A stretch of 64,000 bases of DNA from Planctomycetota bacterium (GTDB lineage: Bacteria > Planctomycetota > E44-bin39). Position numbers and translations under genes: made by a program. The DNA is taken from NCBI GenBank assembly GCA_004376375.1, contig SOJX01000118.1, positions 1 to 64,000 on the forward strand, written 5' to 3'. Every line of letters begins with the position of its first letter. Position 1 is the stretch's first letter. This document shows positions 48,310 to 57,287 of this stretch, piece by piece. Under the pieces are notes generated by a model. That model saw only the letters and a program-made list of their open reading frames with translations. It was not told the DNA's origin and did not search any database.

Positions 48310-49716
48310 CTATTTGCCGGAAAAATATCTCAATACTTCCAGTGCGCACTCCTTTGCATAACGCGTGCAATCATTCATACCCACACCGCGGTAGGCATTA
48401 CCCGTAAGGAAGAAGCCCGGAAAATTCTTCCTTCGTTCCTCAATGCAGGCCAGTTTCGCCAGGTGTCCGACGTGGTACTGGGGAATCGCCTCGGGCCATC
48501 GGAAGATTCGGACGTAACGCGGCGTCGCCCGGATACCGAGAGCATCTTTAAGGTCACACAGGAGCAGGCGCACCAGGCCTTCGTCGTCGAGTGATACCAG
48601 CTCCGGCCGATGAGCCCCGCCCAGAATCGCGCGGAAAAGAAACATCCCATCCGGCGAGCGGTCCGTAAAAATCGAACTCGTCCACAACACGCCAAGGACA
48701 TTCCGCCGCGAGACACGCGGCGCGATGTATCCAAATCCATCGAGCGAGTGTGCAATTTCGTCACGCCTGAAGCCCAATGCTACGACAACGGCCTTTGCAT
48801 ACTGAATCGAAGCCAGCACTCTCGACATAGGCGCATCAAGCGATTCGACGACGCCGGTCGCCTGATGGGCCGGGCATGCAAGCGCAACCGCGTCAGCGCT
48901 CCAACGCTCTTTGCCGTCGCCGCGAACGATGTAACTGCCATCAGCTTGCCGCTCAACTCCCTTGACGGAAACACCGGTCATTATTTTACCTTCAATCCGC
49001 TCCGCCAGCCGCTCGATTATGTAGTGCAGCCCTTCCCTGAAAGCGGTAAGAACTCCTCCGGGGCCCCCAACCGATCCGGATTTCCTTTTCCCTTCTTTGG
49101 CGCGTTTCTCCCTGGCAACTTTGGGCATCGCGGCAAGCAGGCTGCCGTACTTTTCTTCAAGCTCAACAATCCGCGGGAACGCGGCTGCAACTGATATTTT
49201 TTTCGTATCACCCGCATGTATACCGGTTACCAGCGAATCGAGCATATTTTCAACCGCTTCGCGCCCGATTCGGCGGCAACCGAATTCCCAGACGGTTTCA
49301 TCCTTGGTTCCGCGTTTTTTTGCAACGAACCGCTCGCAAAGCAGGCGTACTTTTCCGACAGGTGACAGGAGGTCGCTGACAACGAATTCGAAAGGTGATT
49401 CAGGCAGCTTGCGCAAACGACCGCCAAGGAAAACATACCGCTTCCGTGCAGCATCACTGGAACGCTGCATCTCGCCTGAAATGTCTAAATCTGCGCAAAG
49501 TTCAACGGTTGAGGGTTTAGAGTCAAGAAAACCGTTGCAGCCTTCTTCAACGCGGAAGCCTTCGGACCTGTGGGTAAATATCCGCCCGCCAAGCCTGTTG
49601 CGGCCTTCCAGCAAAGTGACTTCCACTTTGAGACCGTACTCTTTCGCAAATCGCTCAAGGTAAAAGGCCGTCGTCAGCCCCGATATGCCGCCGCCCGCTA
49701 TAACGACTTGCTTCAC
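48310..49716 (-). CDS. hemY: HemY/CgoX-type FAD-dependent protoporphyrinogen or coproporphyrinogen oxidase
   Basis: A 468-residue flavoprotein. The N-terminal dinucleotide motif AGGGISGLTTAFYLE and LLEGRNRLGGRIFTHR bind FAD; the C-terminal GNAYRGVGMNDCTRYA is the second FAD motif of this family. The enzyme removes six electrons from a porphyrinogen. In the protoporphyrin route the substrate is protoporphyrinogen IX; in the coproporphyrin route the related CgoX acts on coproporphyrinogen III. The sequence alone does not decide. Its start overlaps the stop of hemH by 4 bases (ATGA). A terminator lies directly downstream. Confidence 0.92.
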   Translation of the reverse strand: MKQVVIAGGGISGLTTAFYLERFAKEYGLKVEVTLLEGRNRLGGRIFTHRSEGFRVEEGCNGFLDSKPSTVELCADLDISGEMQRSSDAARKRYVFLGGRLRKLPESPFEFVVSDLLSPVGKVRLLCERFVAKKRGTKDETVWEFGCRRIGREAVENMLDSLVTGIHAGDTKKISVAAAFPRIVELEEKYGSLLAAMPKVAREKRAKEGKRKSGSVGGPGGVLTAFREGLHYIIERLAERIEGKIMTGVSVKGVERQADGSYIVRGDGKERWSADAVALACPAHQATGVVESLDAPMSRVLASIQYAKAVVVALGFRRDEIAHSLDGFGYIAPRVSRRNVLGVLWTSSIFTDRSPDGMFLFRAILGGAHRPELVSLDDEGLVRLLLCDLKDALGIRATPRYVRIFRWPEAIPQYHVGHLAKLACIEERRKNFPGFFLTGNAYRGVGMNDCTRYAKECALEVLRYFSGK

Positions 49717-50693
49717 TTCTCATCCCCCGCGGCGCCGCGCACCAGCTCGATAAGAGCGGCAATAAAGTCAGGCCGCGTGTTAAGAGCCGGCGTCCGAAAG
49801 AAAGTCGCGCCGTTTTCCTCAGCAATAGTGCGGTACTGAATATCCATTTCCCATAGCGTCTCAATGTGATCGGAAACGAAACTTACCGGAACCATTACAA
49901 CCGTTCGTCCGCCGCCCGCAGTCACCGCACGAAGGACCGCTTCCGTGCCCGGTCCAATCCATTTCACCGGCCCGGAGCGCGACTGATATGCAAGCGTCCA
50001 TCGATTCTCAGGAATACCAAGGCGCTCGACAACACCGGCGACCGTTTTCTCGGTTTGCCGCTGATAGGGGTCACCCCTGTCAACAATGGACTGCGGGATT
50101 GCATGAGCTGAAAACAATATCTGTGCCTGATCCTGCTTTTCGGAAGGCAAATTTTCAATTATCCCGCGGACCGTTCCGGCAAGGGCATTCAAGTAGCCCG
50201 CATTATCATAATAATCCCGGATAATTGCAGACTCGATTTCAGGCGCGCGTTTTTTCAGAACGCGCTCAAGCAGAATCAGGTGGGAGCCGGTCGTCGCCTG
50301 CGAGTATTGGGGGTAAAGAGGCAGTACAATTAACCGTTTGGCTCCGACTTCCTTTATTGCGGCCACCGCTTCATCCGTTGACGGATGACAGTATCGCATT
50401 GCAACGAATACTCGATACAAGCTCCCCTCATTCAGCTCTGTCTCAAGCGCCTTTGCCTGAGCAACAGTGATCTCGCCTATGGGGGATTTTCCGCCTATCA
50501 TTTCATAGCGGGGCCTTACCTTTTTCGCGCGGCGATGGGCGATCAACCTTGCGATTGGTTTCTGAAGAAGACCACAGGGCCCTATGCGGATAATTGCCCG
50601 GTCACTGAAAAGCCGCCGTAGAAACGGTTTTACCGCATCAAGAGAATCCGGTCCTCCCAGGTTCAGGAGTAGGACTGCAACAGTCTCTGCCAT
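49713..50693 (-). CDS. hemH: Ferrochelatase (HemH/CpfC)
   Basis: A 326-residue enzyme that inserts Fe(II) into a porphyrin. The catalytic His lies in FSAHAIP (H197), followed by the family motif YQSRSGPVKWIGP and, later, VSFVSDHIETLWEMD with the metal-path acidic residues. The N-terminal VLLLNLGGPDSLDAVKPFL is typical. It is read after the TPR gene (4-bp gap) and overlaps hemY by 4 bases. Whether the substrate is protoporphyrin IX or coproporphyrin III depends on the pathway type (see findings). Confidence 0.96.
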   Translation of the reverse strand: MAETVAVLLLNLGGPDSLDAVKPFLRRLFSDRAIIRIGPCGLLQKPIARLIAHRRAKKVRPRYEMIGGKSPIGEITVAQAKALETELNEGSLYRVFVAMRYCHPSTDEAVAAIKEVGAKRLIVLPLYPQYSQATTGSHLILLERVLKKRAPEIESAIIRDYYDNAGYLNALAGTVRGIIENLPSEKQDQAQILFSAHAIPQSIVDRGDPYQRQTEKTVAGVVERLGIPENRWTLAYQSRSGPVKWIGPGTEAVLRAVTAGGGRTVVMVPVSFVSDHIETLWEMDIQYRTIAEENGATFFRTPALNTRPDFIAALIELVRGAAGDEK

Positions 50694-50697
50694 GGAA

Positions 50698-51939
50698 TCA
50701 GGATCCGCCTGTTGGGGGAACAGGTTTATCGGAATCGGGCGGGCGCTGCTCGAGCGATTTAAGCAACTGCTCCGCTTCCTCGCGCACAGTCTTGTTTTCT
50801 TCGGAAGTCACCACCACCGAGAGCTGTTCCTTCGCCGCATCGATACGTTTTTCTTCCAGATAAAGAGCGGCAAGGGTAATTCGCGCCCGCGAATAGCCCG
50901 GGTCATATTTTACCGAACGCGAAGCGTGAGAAATGGCTTCAAGGCGACGCTCGGGCTTGTGTGAAAGAACCACGGCAAAATTATGATGATTAAACGCGGA
51001 CGGTGCAAGCTCAAGAGCCCGTTCGCACAGACGATAAACCAGATCAAGGTCGCCTAATGTATATGCAATCTGGCTTGCCTCTACGAGAATGTGGCAGTTG
51101 CTGTCGTCGCGGTCGAGCTCAGTCGTAAGCCGATCCAGCGCCACATCCAGCTTGCCTTTGTCACCCAGGCGCAAAGCTGTAACAGCGGCGGGCCCGAGCA
51201 GATCGGCCCAGATGCGTTCGGCGTCGGCCAGGCTGACTGCCAGCGCAAACGGCGGCTGGCAGCGCACCGTGGACATGGAAAGCAGGTTCGCCTTGTAACT
51301 AAGCCTATCGGCAAGCGGATCGCACATTTTTTTCACAACGTGACTGAAAGGGAAAGCGCAAAGAGACGTGCGATGCGTAGCAACGTCGGGAAAAACCTGC
51401 ATCACGGCAAGAGGGGGGTAGAGCCGCCACGTCGCACGCCGCAGCTTAACAAGCAGTTCTCCATAATATGCGCCCAGGCAGTAATAAAACAGCGTTTCCC
51501 TGGGAACGTGGATATCAGCTGCAAGCTTGTCATAATCTTCGAATTCATCCAGTCGCTTATGGTATCTTTTTGCCATGGAATCCAGCGCCGGATCGAGCAG
51601 AAACCTGTCAACGGTACGATCAATACGGGCAAGGTCTTCAGCGCTGAAGCCAAGCCGCGTACCGAAACACGTCTCGATTGCCTCGATAAAAGCGCCGGTT
51701 GCGGCCTGGAGCGCGTCGATTTCGGCGGGAAAAATAACAGTTGAAGGCGACAGTCCGGTCGCTTTCTTCAGGACGCGCACGACTCCCCGTATCCTATCGG
51801 GAGACTCTTCATAAAAAGGCGTCTGAACCCGATAATACGCCTTGACCGAATCATCTTCATGCCTGATATAAGGCTCCGACTCCTTGCGGATCTGGCGCTG
51901 GCGGGCCGATTTCCTGAAGCGGCGGCGGCGAGGGGTCAT
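50698..51939 (-). CDS. TPR-containing protein of unknown function within the heme operon
   Basis: A 413-residue protein. A very basic N-terminus ([20 protein letters not shown]) is followed by a helical domain of about 200 residues that I do not recognise (DALQAATGAFIEAIETCFGT ... YYCLGAYYGELLVKLRRATW). The C-terminal half has TPR-like units (about 265-395; for example YTLGDLDLVYRLCERALELA and GYSRARITLAALYLEEKRID). There is no signal peptide. The start overlaps the hemE stop (ATGA) and the stop is 4 bp from hemH, so it is fully embedded in the heme operon. A role as assembly or channelling factor is possible but is only inference. Confidence 0.75.
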   Translation of the reverse strand: MTPRRRRFRKSARQRQIRKESEPYIRHEDDSVKAYYRVQTPFYEESPDRIRGVVRVLKKATGLSPSTVIFPAEIDALQAATGAFIEAIETCFGTRLGFSAEDLARIDRTVDRFLLDPALDSMAKRYHKRLDEFEDYDKLAADIHVPRETLFYYCLGAYYGELLVKLRRATWRLYPPLAVMQVFPDVATHRTSLCAFPFSHVVKKMCDPLADRLSYKANLLSMSTVRCQPPFALAVSLADAERIWADLLGPAAVTALRLGDKGKLDVALDRLTTELDRDDSNCHILVEASQIAYTLGDLDLVYRLCERALELAPSAFNHHNFAVVLSHKPERRLEAISHASRSVKYDPGYSRARITLAALYLEEKRIDAAKEQLSVVVTSEENKTVREEAEQLLKSLEQRPPDSDKPVPPTGGS

Positions 51940-53027
51940 TGAGAAACCCCCCTTGCCGGCTCTATCGTATTGCCTGCGGAGAGCTCGTGCACACAGTCCA
52001 CCAGGTACCTTGCCTTGTCGGGATCCGTCTGAGGCAGAATGCCATGCCCAAGATTGAAGACATACCCCTTGCGCTTGCCCGCACGAGAGAGTATGTCGAT
52101 AACCCTGGCACGTATTTCATCCTTTGGCCCGAGCAGCGCTGCAGGATCAAGATTTCCCATTACAGCATGCTCATATCCGATTCGTGTCCAGGCATCGTCG
52201 ATATTGGTTCGCCAATCGACGGCGATAACGTCGGCGCCAAGGCCTGCGAACGACTCCAGCAAATGTCCCGCTCCAACCGCGGACAGAATAACCGGAATCT
52301 GCCCGCCGTCCGCGCCGGTTCGCTTTAGATTGATAATAACGTTACACATGAATTTTCGCACGAAACGGGTATAATCCTGAGGCGCAAGTACGCCTGCGTG
52401 TGTGTCGAAAATCTGCACCGCCTGCACGCCTGCTTCGATTTGAGCGTTGAGATAAGCCGTCACCGTCCGCGCCAGTACTTCCATAAGTTTCAAGGCCGTA
52501 TCCGGTTCCTGGAAAAAGAACGCGCGAGTTTTCTCAAAACCGTGCTTCCGCACACCTTCACGGTCCTCCACAAGGTAGGCGGCAAGCGTAAAAGGAGCGC
52601 CCGAAAAACCAATCAGAGGGATCTTCCCTGCAAGCTCCTTCCTCAACTTATTAATAGTCTCGAAAACATATGGTACCGTCGCATGCGGGTCAGCCGGCTT
52701 GAGCCCGGCAATGCGGGACGGATCGCTCATCGGCTCATCCAACTCGGGCCCATCCTCCGTAAACCGGAAAGGAGCACCCAGGCCTTCAAGGATAAGTAGA
52801 ATATCAGAGAACATGATCGCGGCATCTACGTCAAGTTCCTCGGCCGCCCGCGCGGTTACTTCCGTACACAGCTCCGGATCGCGGCAAAGCTCGATGAACG
52901 AAACTTTTTCCCTGATCTTGCGGTACCATGCCTGGTACCTGCCGGCCTGCCGCATCAGCCAGACCGGAGTTCTGTCGACAGGGCGCCGAAGGCACGCATC
53001 AATAAATCTCTTCGATCGGTCAGTCAT
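51936..53027 (-). CDS. hemE: Uroporphyrinogen III decarboxylase
   Basis: A 363-residue enzyme, normal length. It removes four carboxyl groups from uroporphyrinogen III to give coproporphyrinogen III. The N-terminal signature [20 protein letters not shown] and the [14 protein letters not shown] segment, with the catalytic Asp, are intact, as is [16 protein letters not shown]. The C-terminal [19 protein letters not shown] and [20 protein letters not shown] are also typical. It overlaps the radical SAM gene upstream and the TPR gene downstream by 4 bases each. Confidence 0.97.
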   Translation of the reverse strand: MTDRSKRFIDACLRRPVDRTPVWLMRQAGRYQAWYRKIREKVSFIELCRDPELCTEVTARAAEELDVDAAIMFSDILLILEGLGAPFRFTEDGPELDEPMSDPSRIAGLKPADPHATVPYVFETINKLRKELAGKIPLIGFSGAPFTLAAYLVEDREGVRKHGFEKTRAFFFQEPDTALKLMEVLARTVTAYLNAQIEAGVQAVQIFDTHAGVLAPQDYTRFVRKFMCNVIINLKRTGADGGQIPVILSAVGAGHLLESFAGLGADVIAVDWRTNIDDAWTRIGYEHAVMGNLDPAALLGPKDEIRARVIDILSRAGKRKGYVFNLGHGILPQTDPDKARYLVDCVHELSAGNTIEPARGVSQ

Positions 53028-54118
53028 CGGTGCTTTTCTTTCTTACGCTGCATGGAGAGTGGTATGTGCGCGCAGAACGGTTCTTCCTCAAGATAATCAT
53101 CAGTGATCGCGGCGGCACGCGCGCGGCACCCTCCGCATATCCGCAGGTATTCGCACTGCCCGCACCGTCCTTTGTACGCGGAAAAATCGCGCAATTCTTT
53201 CAGGAGCGGTGAATTCTCCCAGAGGTCTTTCAGCGGAGTTTCACGCACATTGCCGATTGATTTCGGAAAATAGCTGCAGGGTTGAACTTCGCCGAACGCG
53301 TCGATCAAACAAATCGACTGGCCCGCAATACAACCCTTCGAGCCGCCGGTGGAAAAAGTCAGCGACCGTCTCTTGTAGTCTCTCCCCTGCTCCTTGGCAA
53401 CCTGGCGCACAACCCGGTAGTATTGCGGTGCACAGGTCGGGCGGACCAGCATTTCATCCTCTTCGAACTCCATCTCAGCATGCCAGCGGAGTATTTCTTC
53501 ATAATCCTCTTTTGAAACCAGTTCGTTCTGGATATCCGCACCCCGCCCGGTCGGAACGATGAGAAACATGTACCAGGCAGTCGCACCTAATTCCTTGGCC
53601 AGATGATAGATTTTTATTATTTCCGTCTGGTTCCGCTTCGTAAACGAGGAGTTAATCAGGAATTTTATTCCGTGTTTTCGAAAAAGTTCAGCAGCATTTA
53701 TCGTACCTTCGAACGCGCCTTCCTGCCGGCGGAAGTCGTCATGCACTTCGCTCCCCGCTCCGTCCAGCGACAGCGAAACCATCTTGATCCCACAGTCGAG
53801 AATTTTGCCGCAAACCGCATCATCAACGAGAACGCCGTTGGTGGCCATGCACATCCGCAGGTCTTTGTCGGTTCCGTATCGGGCAATCTCGAAAATATCT
53901 TCGCGAAGCAGCGGCTCACCGCCGGAAAGGACAACAACCGGTTTTGCAAACGAGGCGATATCATCGAGCAGTTTTTTCGCCTCGCCGGTACTGAATTCAC
54001 CTTCCCTCGGGGACTCGTCGCTCGACGACCTGCAGTGAACGCAATGCAGATTACACCTGCGGGTTGCCTCCCAGGCAAGCCATTTCAGCGTAAATTCCTT
54101 TCCGGGCCTTTTCTCCAT
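53024..54118 (-). CDS. Radical SAM/SPASM enzyme of the AhbC/AhbD/NirJ type
   Basis: A 364-residue protein, first gene of the heme operon, with GGAGAGGG before its ATG. The radical SAM cluster motif is CNLHCVHC (C22, C26, C29), followed by [20 protein letters not shown]. The C-terminal SPASM region has [20 protein letters not shown] and [17 protein letters not shown], enough cysteines for an auxiliary 4Fe-4S cluster. Proteins of this shape next to heme genes include NirJ (heme d1), AhbC (didecarboxysiroheme to coproheme) and AhbD (coproheme to heme by oxidative decarboxylation). Its place with hemE, hemY and hemH, with no HemN, HemF or ChdC in view, favours an AhbD-like decarboxylase. Confidence 0.88.
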   Translation of the reverse strand: MEKRPGKEFTLKWLAWEATRRCNLHCVHCRSSSDESPREGEFSTGEAKKLLDDIASFAKPVVVLSGGEPLLREDIFEIARYGTDKDLRMCMATNGVLVDDAVCGKILDCGIKMVSLSLDGAGSEVHDDFRRQEGAFEGTINAAELFRKHGIKFLINSSFTKRNQTEIIKIYHLAKELGATAWYMFLIVPTGRGADIQNELVSKEDYEEILRWHAEMEFEEDEMLVRPTCAPQYYRVVRQVAKEQGRDYKRRSLTFSTGGSKGCIAGQSICLIDAFGEVQPCSYFPKSIGNVRETPLKDLWENSPLLKELRDFSAYKGRCGQCEYLRICGGCRARAAAITDDYLEEEPFCAHIPLSMQRKKEKHR

Positions 54119-54157
54119 ACACCCTCTCCGGCCTAATCCCCTGCTTAAAGCATGGCG

Positions 54158-54186
54158 AGTATAACATTCTCCATATTACATGTCAA
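54158..54186 (-). promoter_or_regulatory. Promoter of the heme operon, TTGACA-17-TATACT
   Basis: Minus-strand TTGACA (complement of 54181-54186) and TATACT (complement of 54158-54163) with an exact 17-bp spacer, 40 bases before the radical SAM gene. It is the equal-best promoter in the window. No Fur-box-like palindrome is evident over it. Confidence 0.78.
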
Positions 54187-54247
54187 CGCGGAAACACATA
54201 TCTCCAACATAACAAGTCATAATAAGACGGAATTACAGAAAAACAAC

Positions 54248-54275
54248 TTGCATAATTTCCGCCATGTTGTAGAAT
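54248..54275 (+). promoter_or_regulatory. Promoter, TTGCAT-16-TAGAAT
   Basis: TTGCAT (54248-54253) and TAGAAT (54270-54275), 16 bp apart and divergent from the heme promoter, 27 bases before the GTG at 54302. Confidence 0.6.
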
Positions 54276-54301
54276 TAAAAGGGATAAAAGGAGGAGTAGG
54301 A

Positions 54302-54925
54302 GTGGTTAATCCGATCGGGAGTAGTTTGTATCTCTCGAACCCTTTCCTGAATTTCCGGCTCGATCCCGGCGAAACAGGAATATTGCGGACAGCCCAGGCA
54401 TCAGACTCCACTGTGCTTGTAACGGCGCAGGAACAGGGAAACGCCGCCAGGCTTTCAGCAGATGCCGCACGTGCCGGACAGGAAGTAACCAGACGTGAAA
54501 TAAATTATACTACCCGGCGCGTCGGCGATGTAACAACTGTAACCGACGGGCGGACAACCGTCGCCACCAGACCGGACAACACTCCCGGTATCGTCCCCAG
54601 CCCCGAACTTCCGTTTACTGATCCGCGCGCCGAGATCGCAGGCACAGATTCCTCGTCCGGCCAGCATGAAGGTTCTCTGGAGCTATCTCTCCTGGACGCG
54701 CTTGCGGGCGTGGCTTTTAATACGGATACGGGTTCTAATTTACTTATTCCCGAACCATCACCATTGCTTGCCGAAGTGCGGGACGCGCAGAACCTCACGA
54801 CCTTTCGACAGTATTTCCCCGGACCCCAGACCAATGTATCGGTTGTCAACGTTGAAGGCGAAGAGCAGGCCGAAAATGCTCCGGTAAAGGAAGAAGCTGG
54901 GCCGGAAATCGAAACCTTCGTATAA
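54302..54925 (+). CDS. Small protein of unknown function, low-complexity and Thr/Ala-rich
   Basis: A 207-residue protein. The GTG at 54302 is chosen because a near-perfect ribosome site AAGGAGG lies 7 bases before it and a promoter lies just upstream. The longer open frame would start within the divergent heme promoter. Residues 1-90 (NPIGSSLYLSNPFLNFRLDP ... SADAARAGQEVTRREINYTT) are polar and Ala/Thr-rich, and the rest is acidic with many Pro. There is no signal peptide or membrane helix. I recognise no family. The TAA stop is followed at once by a heptad array. Confidence 0.65.
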   Translation: MVNPIGSSLYLSNPFLNFRLDPGETGILRTAQASDSTVLVTAQEQGNAARLSADAARAGQEVTRREINYTTRRVGDVTTVTDGRTTVATRPDNTPGIVPSPELPFTDPRAEIAGTDSSSGQHEGSLELSLLDALAGVAFNTDTGSNLLIPEPSPLLAEVRDAQNLTTFRQYFPGPQTNVSVVNVEGEEQAENAPVKEEAGPEIETFV

Positions 54926-55018
54926 GAAAGTATGAAGTATGAAGGCTGAAGGCTGAAATAAAGAAAAGAAATATTAATTTTCATACTTCATACTTCATAC
55001 TTTCTTCCTTCATCCTTT
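54926..55018. repeat. Heptad inverted array between convergent genes, GAAGNNT type
   Basis: AAAGTAT, GAAGTAT, GAAGGCT, GAAGGCT, GAAATAA units face AATTTTC, ATACTTC, ATACTTC, ATACTTT and CTTCCTT, CATCCTT units. The second arm supplies the last residues (EESMKYEV) and the stop of the convergent methyltransferase gene. Confidence 0.9.
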
Positions 55019-55823
55019 CCGCAATGATTCTCATTCGGTGGCCGAGTTTTCGCAGGTTGACAAACGGCGCACCCAATCGGTCGATAAAACGACTCCACGC
55101 GGTTTTTTTCAACTTAGGCGTTCTACGGTAACCGCTTGTGGTAAACTTGCAGATCGCAAGCCCGGCTCGTTTGAGCACGATGCGAATCGTCGAAGGAGTA
55201 AAGAGCACATAATGGTCAGGCGGAAAAAACTGGGGCTCGGGGTTTCGGCGGATTGTTATTGAATCGTAGTTCGGTGTTTGAAGCCACAGAACGCCGCCGG
55301 GGCGGAGTGCGCGCGCCACCTCGGTGAGGACCAGGGCAGGATCGGCCAGGTGTTCTACCACCATATTCATTACTGCAACGTCAAATCGATCCGCCTCAAA
55401 GGCTGCTGAAAAAATATCACCCGTCAATATATTCAACTCGTATTCATCACGCCCGATGCGGGCGGCTGCATCGGAGATTTCTACGCCGCTTACCTGCCAT
55501 TTATTCTCCCGAGCCGCCAACAGGAAACCCCCTGACGCACACCCGATTTCAAGCAACTCGCCGGTGTCGCGGTAACGCGACAGGTCTTTGAGAATCGTTT
55601 TATAGTAGCTTTGTTTCTCTGTCCTGAAGCTCTTGTTTCTGAAAAACTCGACACCAGCATCGGTTACGGCGGCCGACGCTGAAAGCGGGTCTTCAGGCCG
55701 GGGGTTTCTATACATCAGGCCGCAATCCATACATTTAGCGAATGAAGCTTCCTCGGTCTTATGATAGGGTTGCGATTTATCGCAACCACACAGGGGGCAG
55801 GTTATCTCGACAAGTTCGGGCAT
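54981..55823 (-). CDS. Class I SAM methyltransferase with N-terminal zinc ribbon
   Basis: A 280-residue protein. The ATG at 55823 is used because an upstream in-frame extension consists of heptad-repeat codons. Residues 7-40 form a zinc ribbon (CPLCGC ... CMDCGLMYRNPRPED), and the methyltransferase domain follows: SAM motif LLEIGCASGGFLLA, acidic VSGVEIS, VMNMVVEHLADP and ALRPGGVLWLQTPNYDS. This ribbon-plus-Methyltransf_11/23 form is common in sugar or surface-polysaccharide clusters. The C-terminal EESMKYEV is repeat-derived. It lies 190 bp after glgC across a heptad array, so it may be only loosely linked to the glycogen operon. Confidence 0.87.
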   Translation of the reverse strand: MPELVEITCPLCGCDKSQPYHKTEEASFAKCMDCGLMYRNPRPEDPLSASAAVTDAGVEFFRNKSFRTEKQSYYKTILKDLSRYRDTGELLEIGCASGGFLLAARENKWQVSGVEISDAAARIGRDEYELNILTGDIFSAAFEADRFDVAVMNMVVEHLADPALVLTEVARALRPGGVLWLQTPNYDSITIRRNPEPQFFPPDHYVLFTPSTIRIVLKRAGLAICKFTTSGYRRTPKLKKTAWSRFIDRLGAPFVNLRKLGHRMRIIAERMKEESMKYEV

Positions 55824-55829
55824 GCTTCT

Positions 55830-56013
55830 CGATTGAGTATCGAGTATCGAGTGCCGAGTATCGAGTGACGAACCCCCCACAATTTTTTCTTTACTCGAAA
55901 CCCGGAACTCGAAACTCGATACTTCTTTATCTTTTCTCTACTCGAAACTCGGAACTCGAAACTCGATACTTCTTCATCTTTTCTCTACTCGAAACTCGGA
56001 ACTTCTTTCGAGA
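55830..56013. repeat. Heptad inverted array between glgC and the methyltransferase gene, CGAGTNN type
   Basis: TGAGTAT, CGAGTAT, CGAGTGC, CGAGTAT, CGAGTGA units (about 55834-55868) face several runs of ACTCGAA, ACTCGGA, ACTCGAT (about 55893-56003). The right part also contains a direct repeat of the block CTTTTCTCTACTCGAAACTC. The array spans nearly the whole gap and starts a few bases after the glgC stop. Confidence 0.9.
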
Positions 56014-57261
56014 TTACAGTTTTGCGGCTGCTTCACGCATAACAATAGTGAGCCACTGGTCGTTCTCTATGGGTGTAACAGAGAATCGAGCTTTGTCAGC
56101 CTCATAATCGTAGCCGATTTCGGTTCCTTCAGGGATCTTGGCCCTCGTATCAACAATCGCTCGGCGGATACTGCAGTTTCTGCCAACCTCGACCTGGTCG
56201 AAGAGCAGAGACTGCTTGACGTGGACAAAGCTGTTAATGCGAACCATTTGCGACAAGAGCGATCTCTGTACAAGCCCGCCTGAAATAATGCACCCGTTTG
56301 CGACTATTGAATCGAGGGCACGGCCACACCTGCCGCCCGGATACTCCTGGGCGAAGACAAACTTCGGCGCCGGCGCCTGCGGGTTGTATGTGTAAATCGG
56401 CCACGTGGGATCATAGAGGTTGAAAATCGGCTCGACCTGTACAAGGTCCATGTTGGCTGCATAATAGGCTTCAATTTCTCCTACATCGCGCCAATAGGGT
56501 TCGTCCTTTGCGTTTACATCCACAAACCGGTAAGCCATAACCCGTTCCCCGGATTCGACCATTGCGGGTAGAATATCCCGTCCGAAATCATGGGCGGAAC
56601 CGGGATTCCTTGTGTCGTCCTCAAGCCAGCGCCTGAGCGTTTCGGTCCTGAATATATAGACACCCATGTTAGCCAGGCATTCCCTGGGGCGATCTTTAAT
56701 CGTCGCTGGACCGCTCTGAGGTTTTTCCTGGAAACCGGTGACCCGTTGCTCGTTGTCGGTAACCAGGATTCCAAACAGCGAGGCTTCGCTTGCATGAACG
56801 GGGAAAGTTGCGATCGTTACGTCGGCCCCGGTACTTTGATGCGCCTGGATCATCTGGCGGTAATCCATTTTGTAGATATGGTCGCCCGATAGGATAAGCA
56901 GGTCGCGGGGTCTGAGCTGGTCGATAGAATAGAAATTCTGGTAGATCGCATCCGCTGTGCCGCGGTACCAGTCGGTACCGATCCTCTGCTGCGGCGGTAT
57001 GACATCGATATACTCGTTCATTCGGCGGTCAAAGAAACTCCATCCTTCCTTGATATGCCTCTCAAGCGAAAGGGACTTATACTGGGTCAAAACAAAGATG
57101 TTTCGCAAGTTTGAGTTTACGCAGTTCGAGAGTGTAAAATCAATGATTCTGTACTGGGCACCGAACCGCACTGCAGGCTTTGCCCGGTTTTGGGTAAGCA
57201 GAGAGAGCCGCTCACCCTTGCCGCCCGCCATAATAAGTGTAAGAATATCAAAATGCGCCAT
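56014..57261 (-). CDS. glgC: Glucose-1-phosphate adenylyltransferase (ADP-glucose pyrophosphorylase)
   Basis: A 415-residue enzyme that makes ADP-glucose from glucose-1-phosphate and ATP. The N-terminal nucleotide motif IMAGGKGERLSLLTQNRAKP and KPAVRFGAQYRIIDFTLSNC are intact, followed by WYRGTADAIYQN, ILSGDHIYKMDY and the sugar-phosphate motif FQEKP. The C-terminal part is a left-handed beta-helix domain (GCIISGGLVQRSLLSQMVRI). It is the fifth complete gene in the minus-strand glycogen cluster, 26 bp after the branching-enzyme gene. Confidence 0.97.
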   Translation of the reverse strand: MAHFDILTLIMAGGKGERLSLLTQNRAKPAVRFGAQYRIIDFTLSNCVNSNLRNIFVLTQYKSLSLERHIKEGWSFFDRRMNEYIDVIPPQQRIGTDWYRGTADAIYQNFYSIDQLRPRDLLILSGDHIYKMDYRQMIQAHQSTGADVTIATFPVHASEASLFGILVTDNEQRVTGFQEKPQSGPATIKDRPRECLANMGVYIFRTETLRRWLEDDTRNPGSAHDFGRDILPAMVESGERVMAYRFVDVNAKDEPYWRDVGEIEAYYAANMDLVQVEPIFNLYDPTWPIYTYNPQAPAPKFVFAQEYPGGRCGRALDSIVANGCIISGGLVQRSLLSQMVRINSFVHVKQSLLFDQVEVGRNCSIRRAIVDTRAKIPEGTEIGYDYEADKARFSVTPIENDQWLTIVMREAAAKL

Positions 57262-57287
57262 TTGAATTTCCGTCTTTTCTTCCGAGG

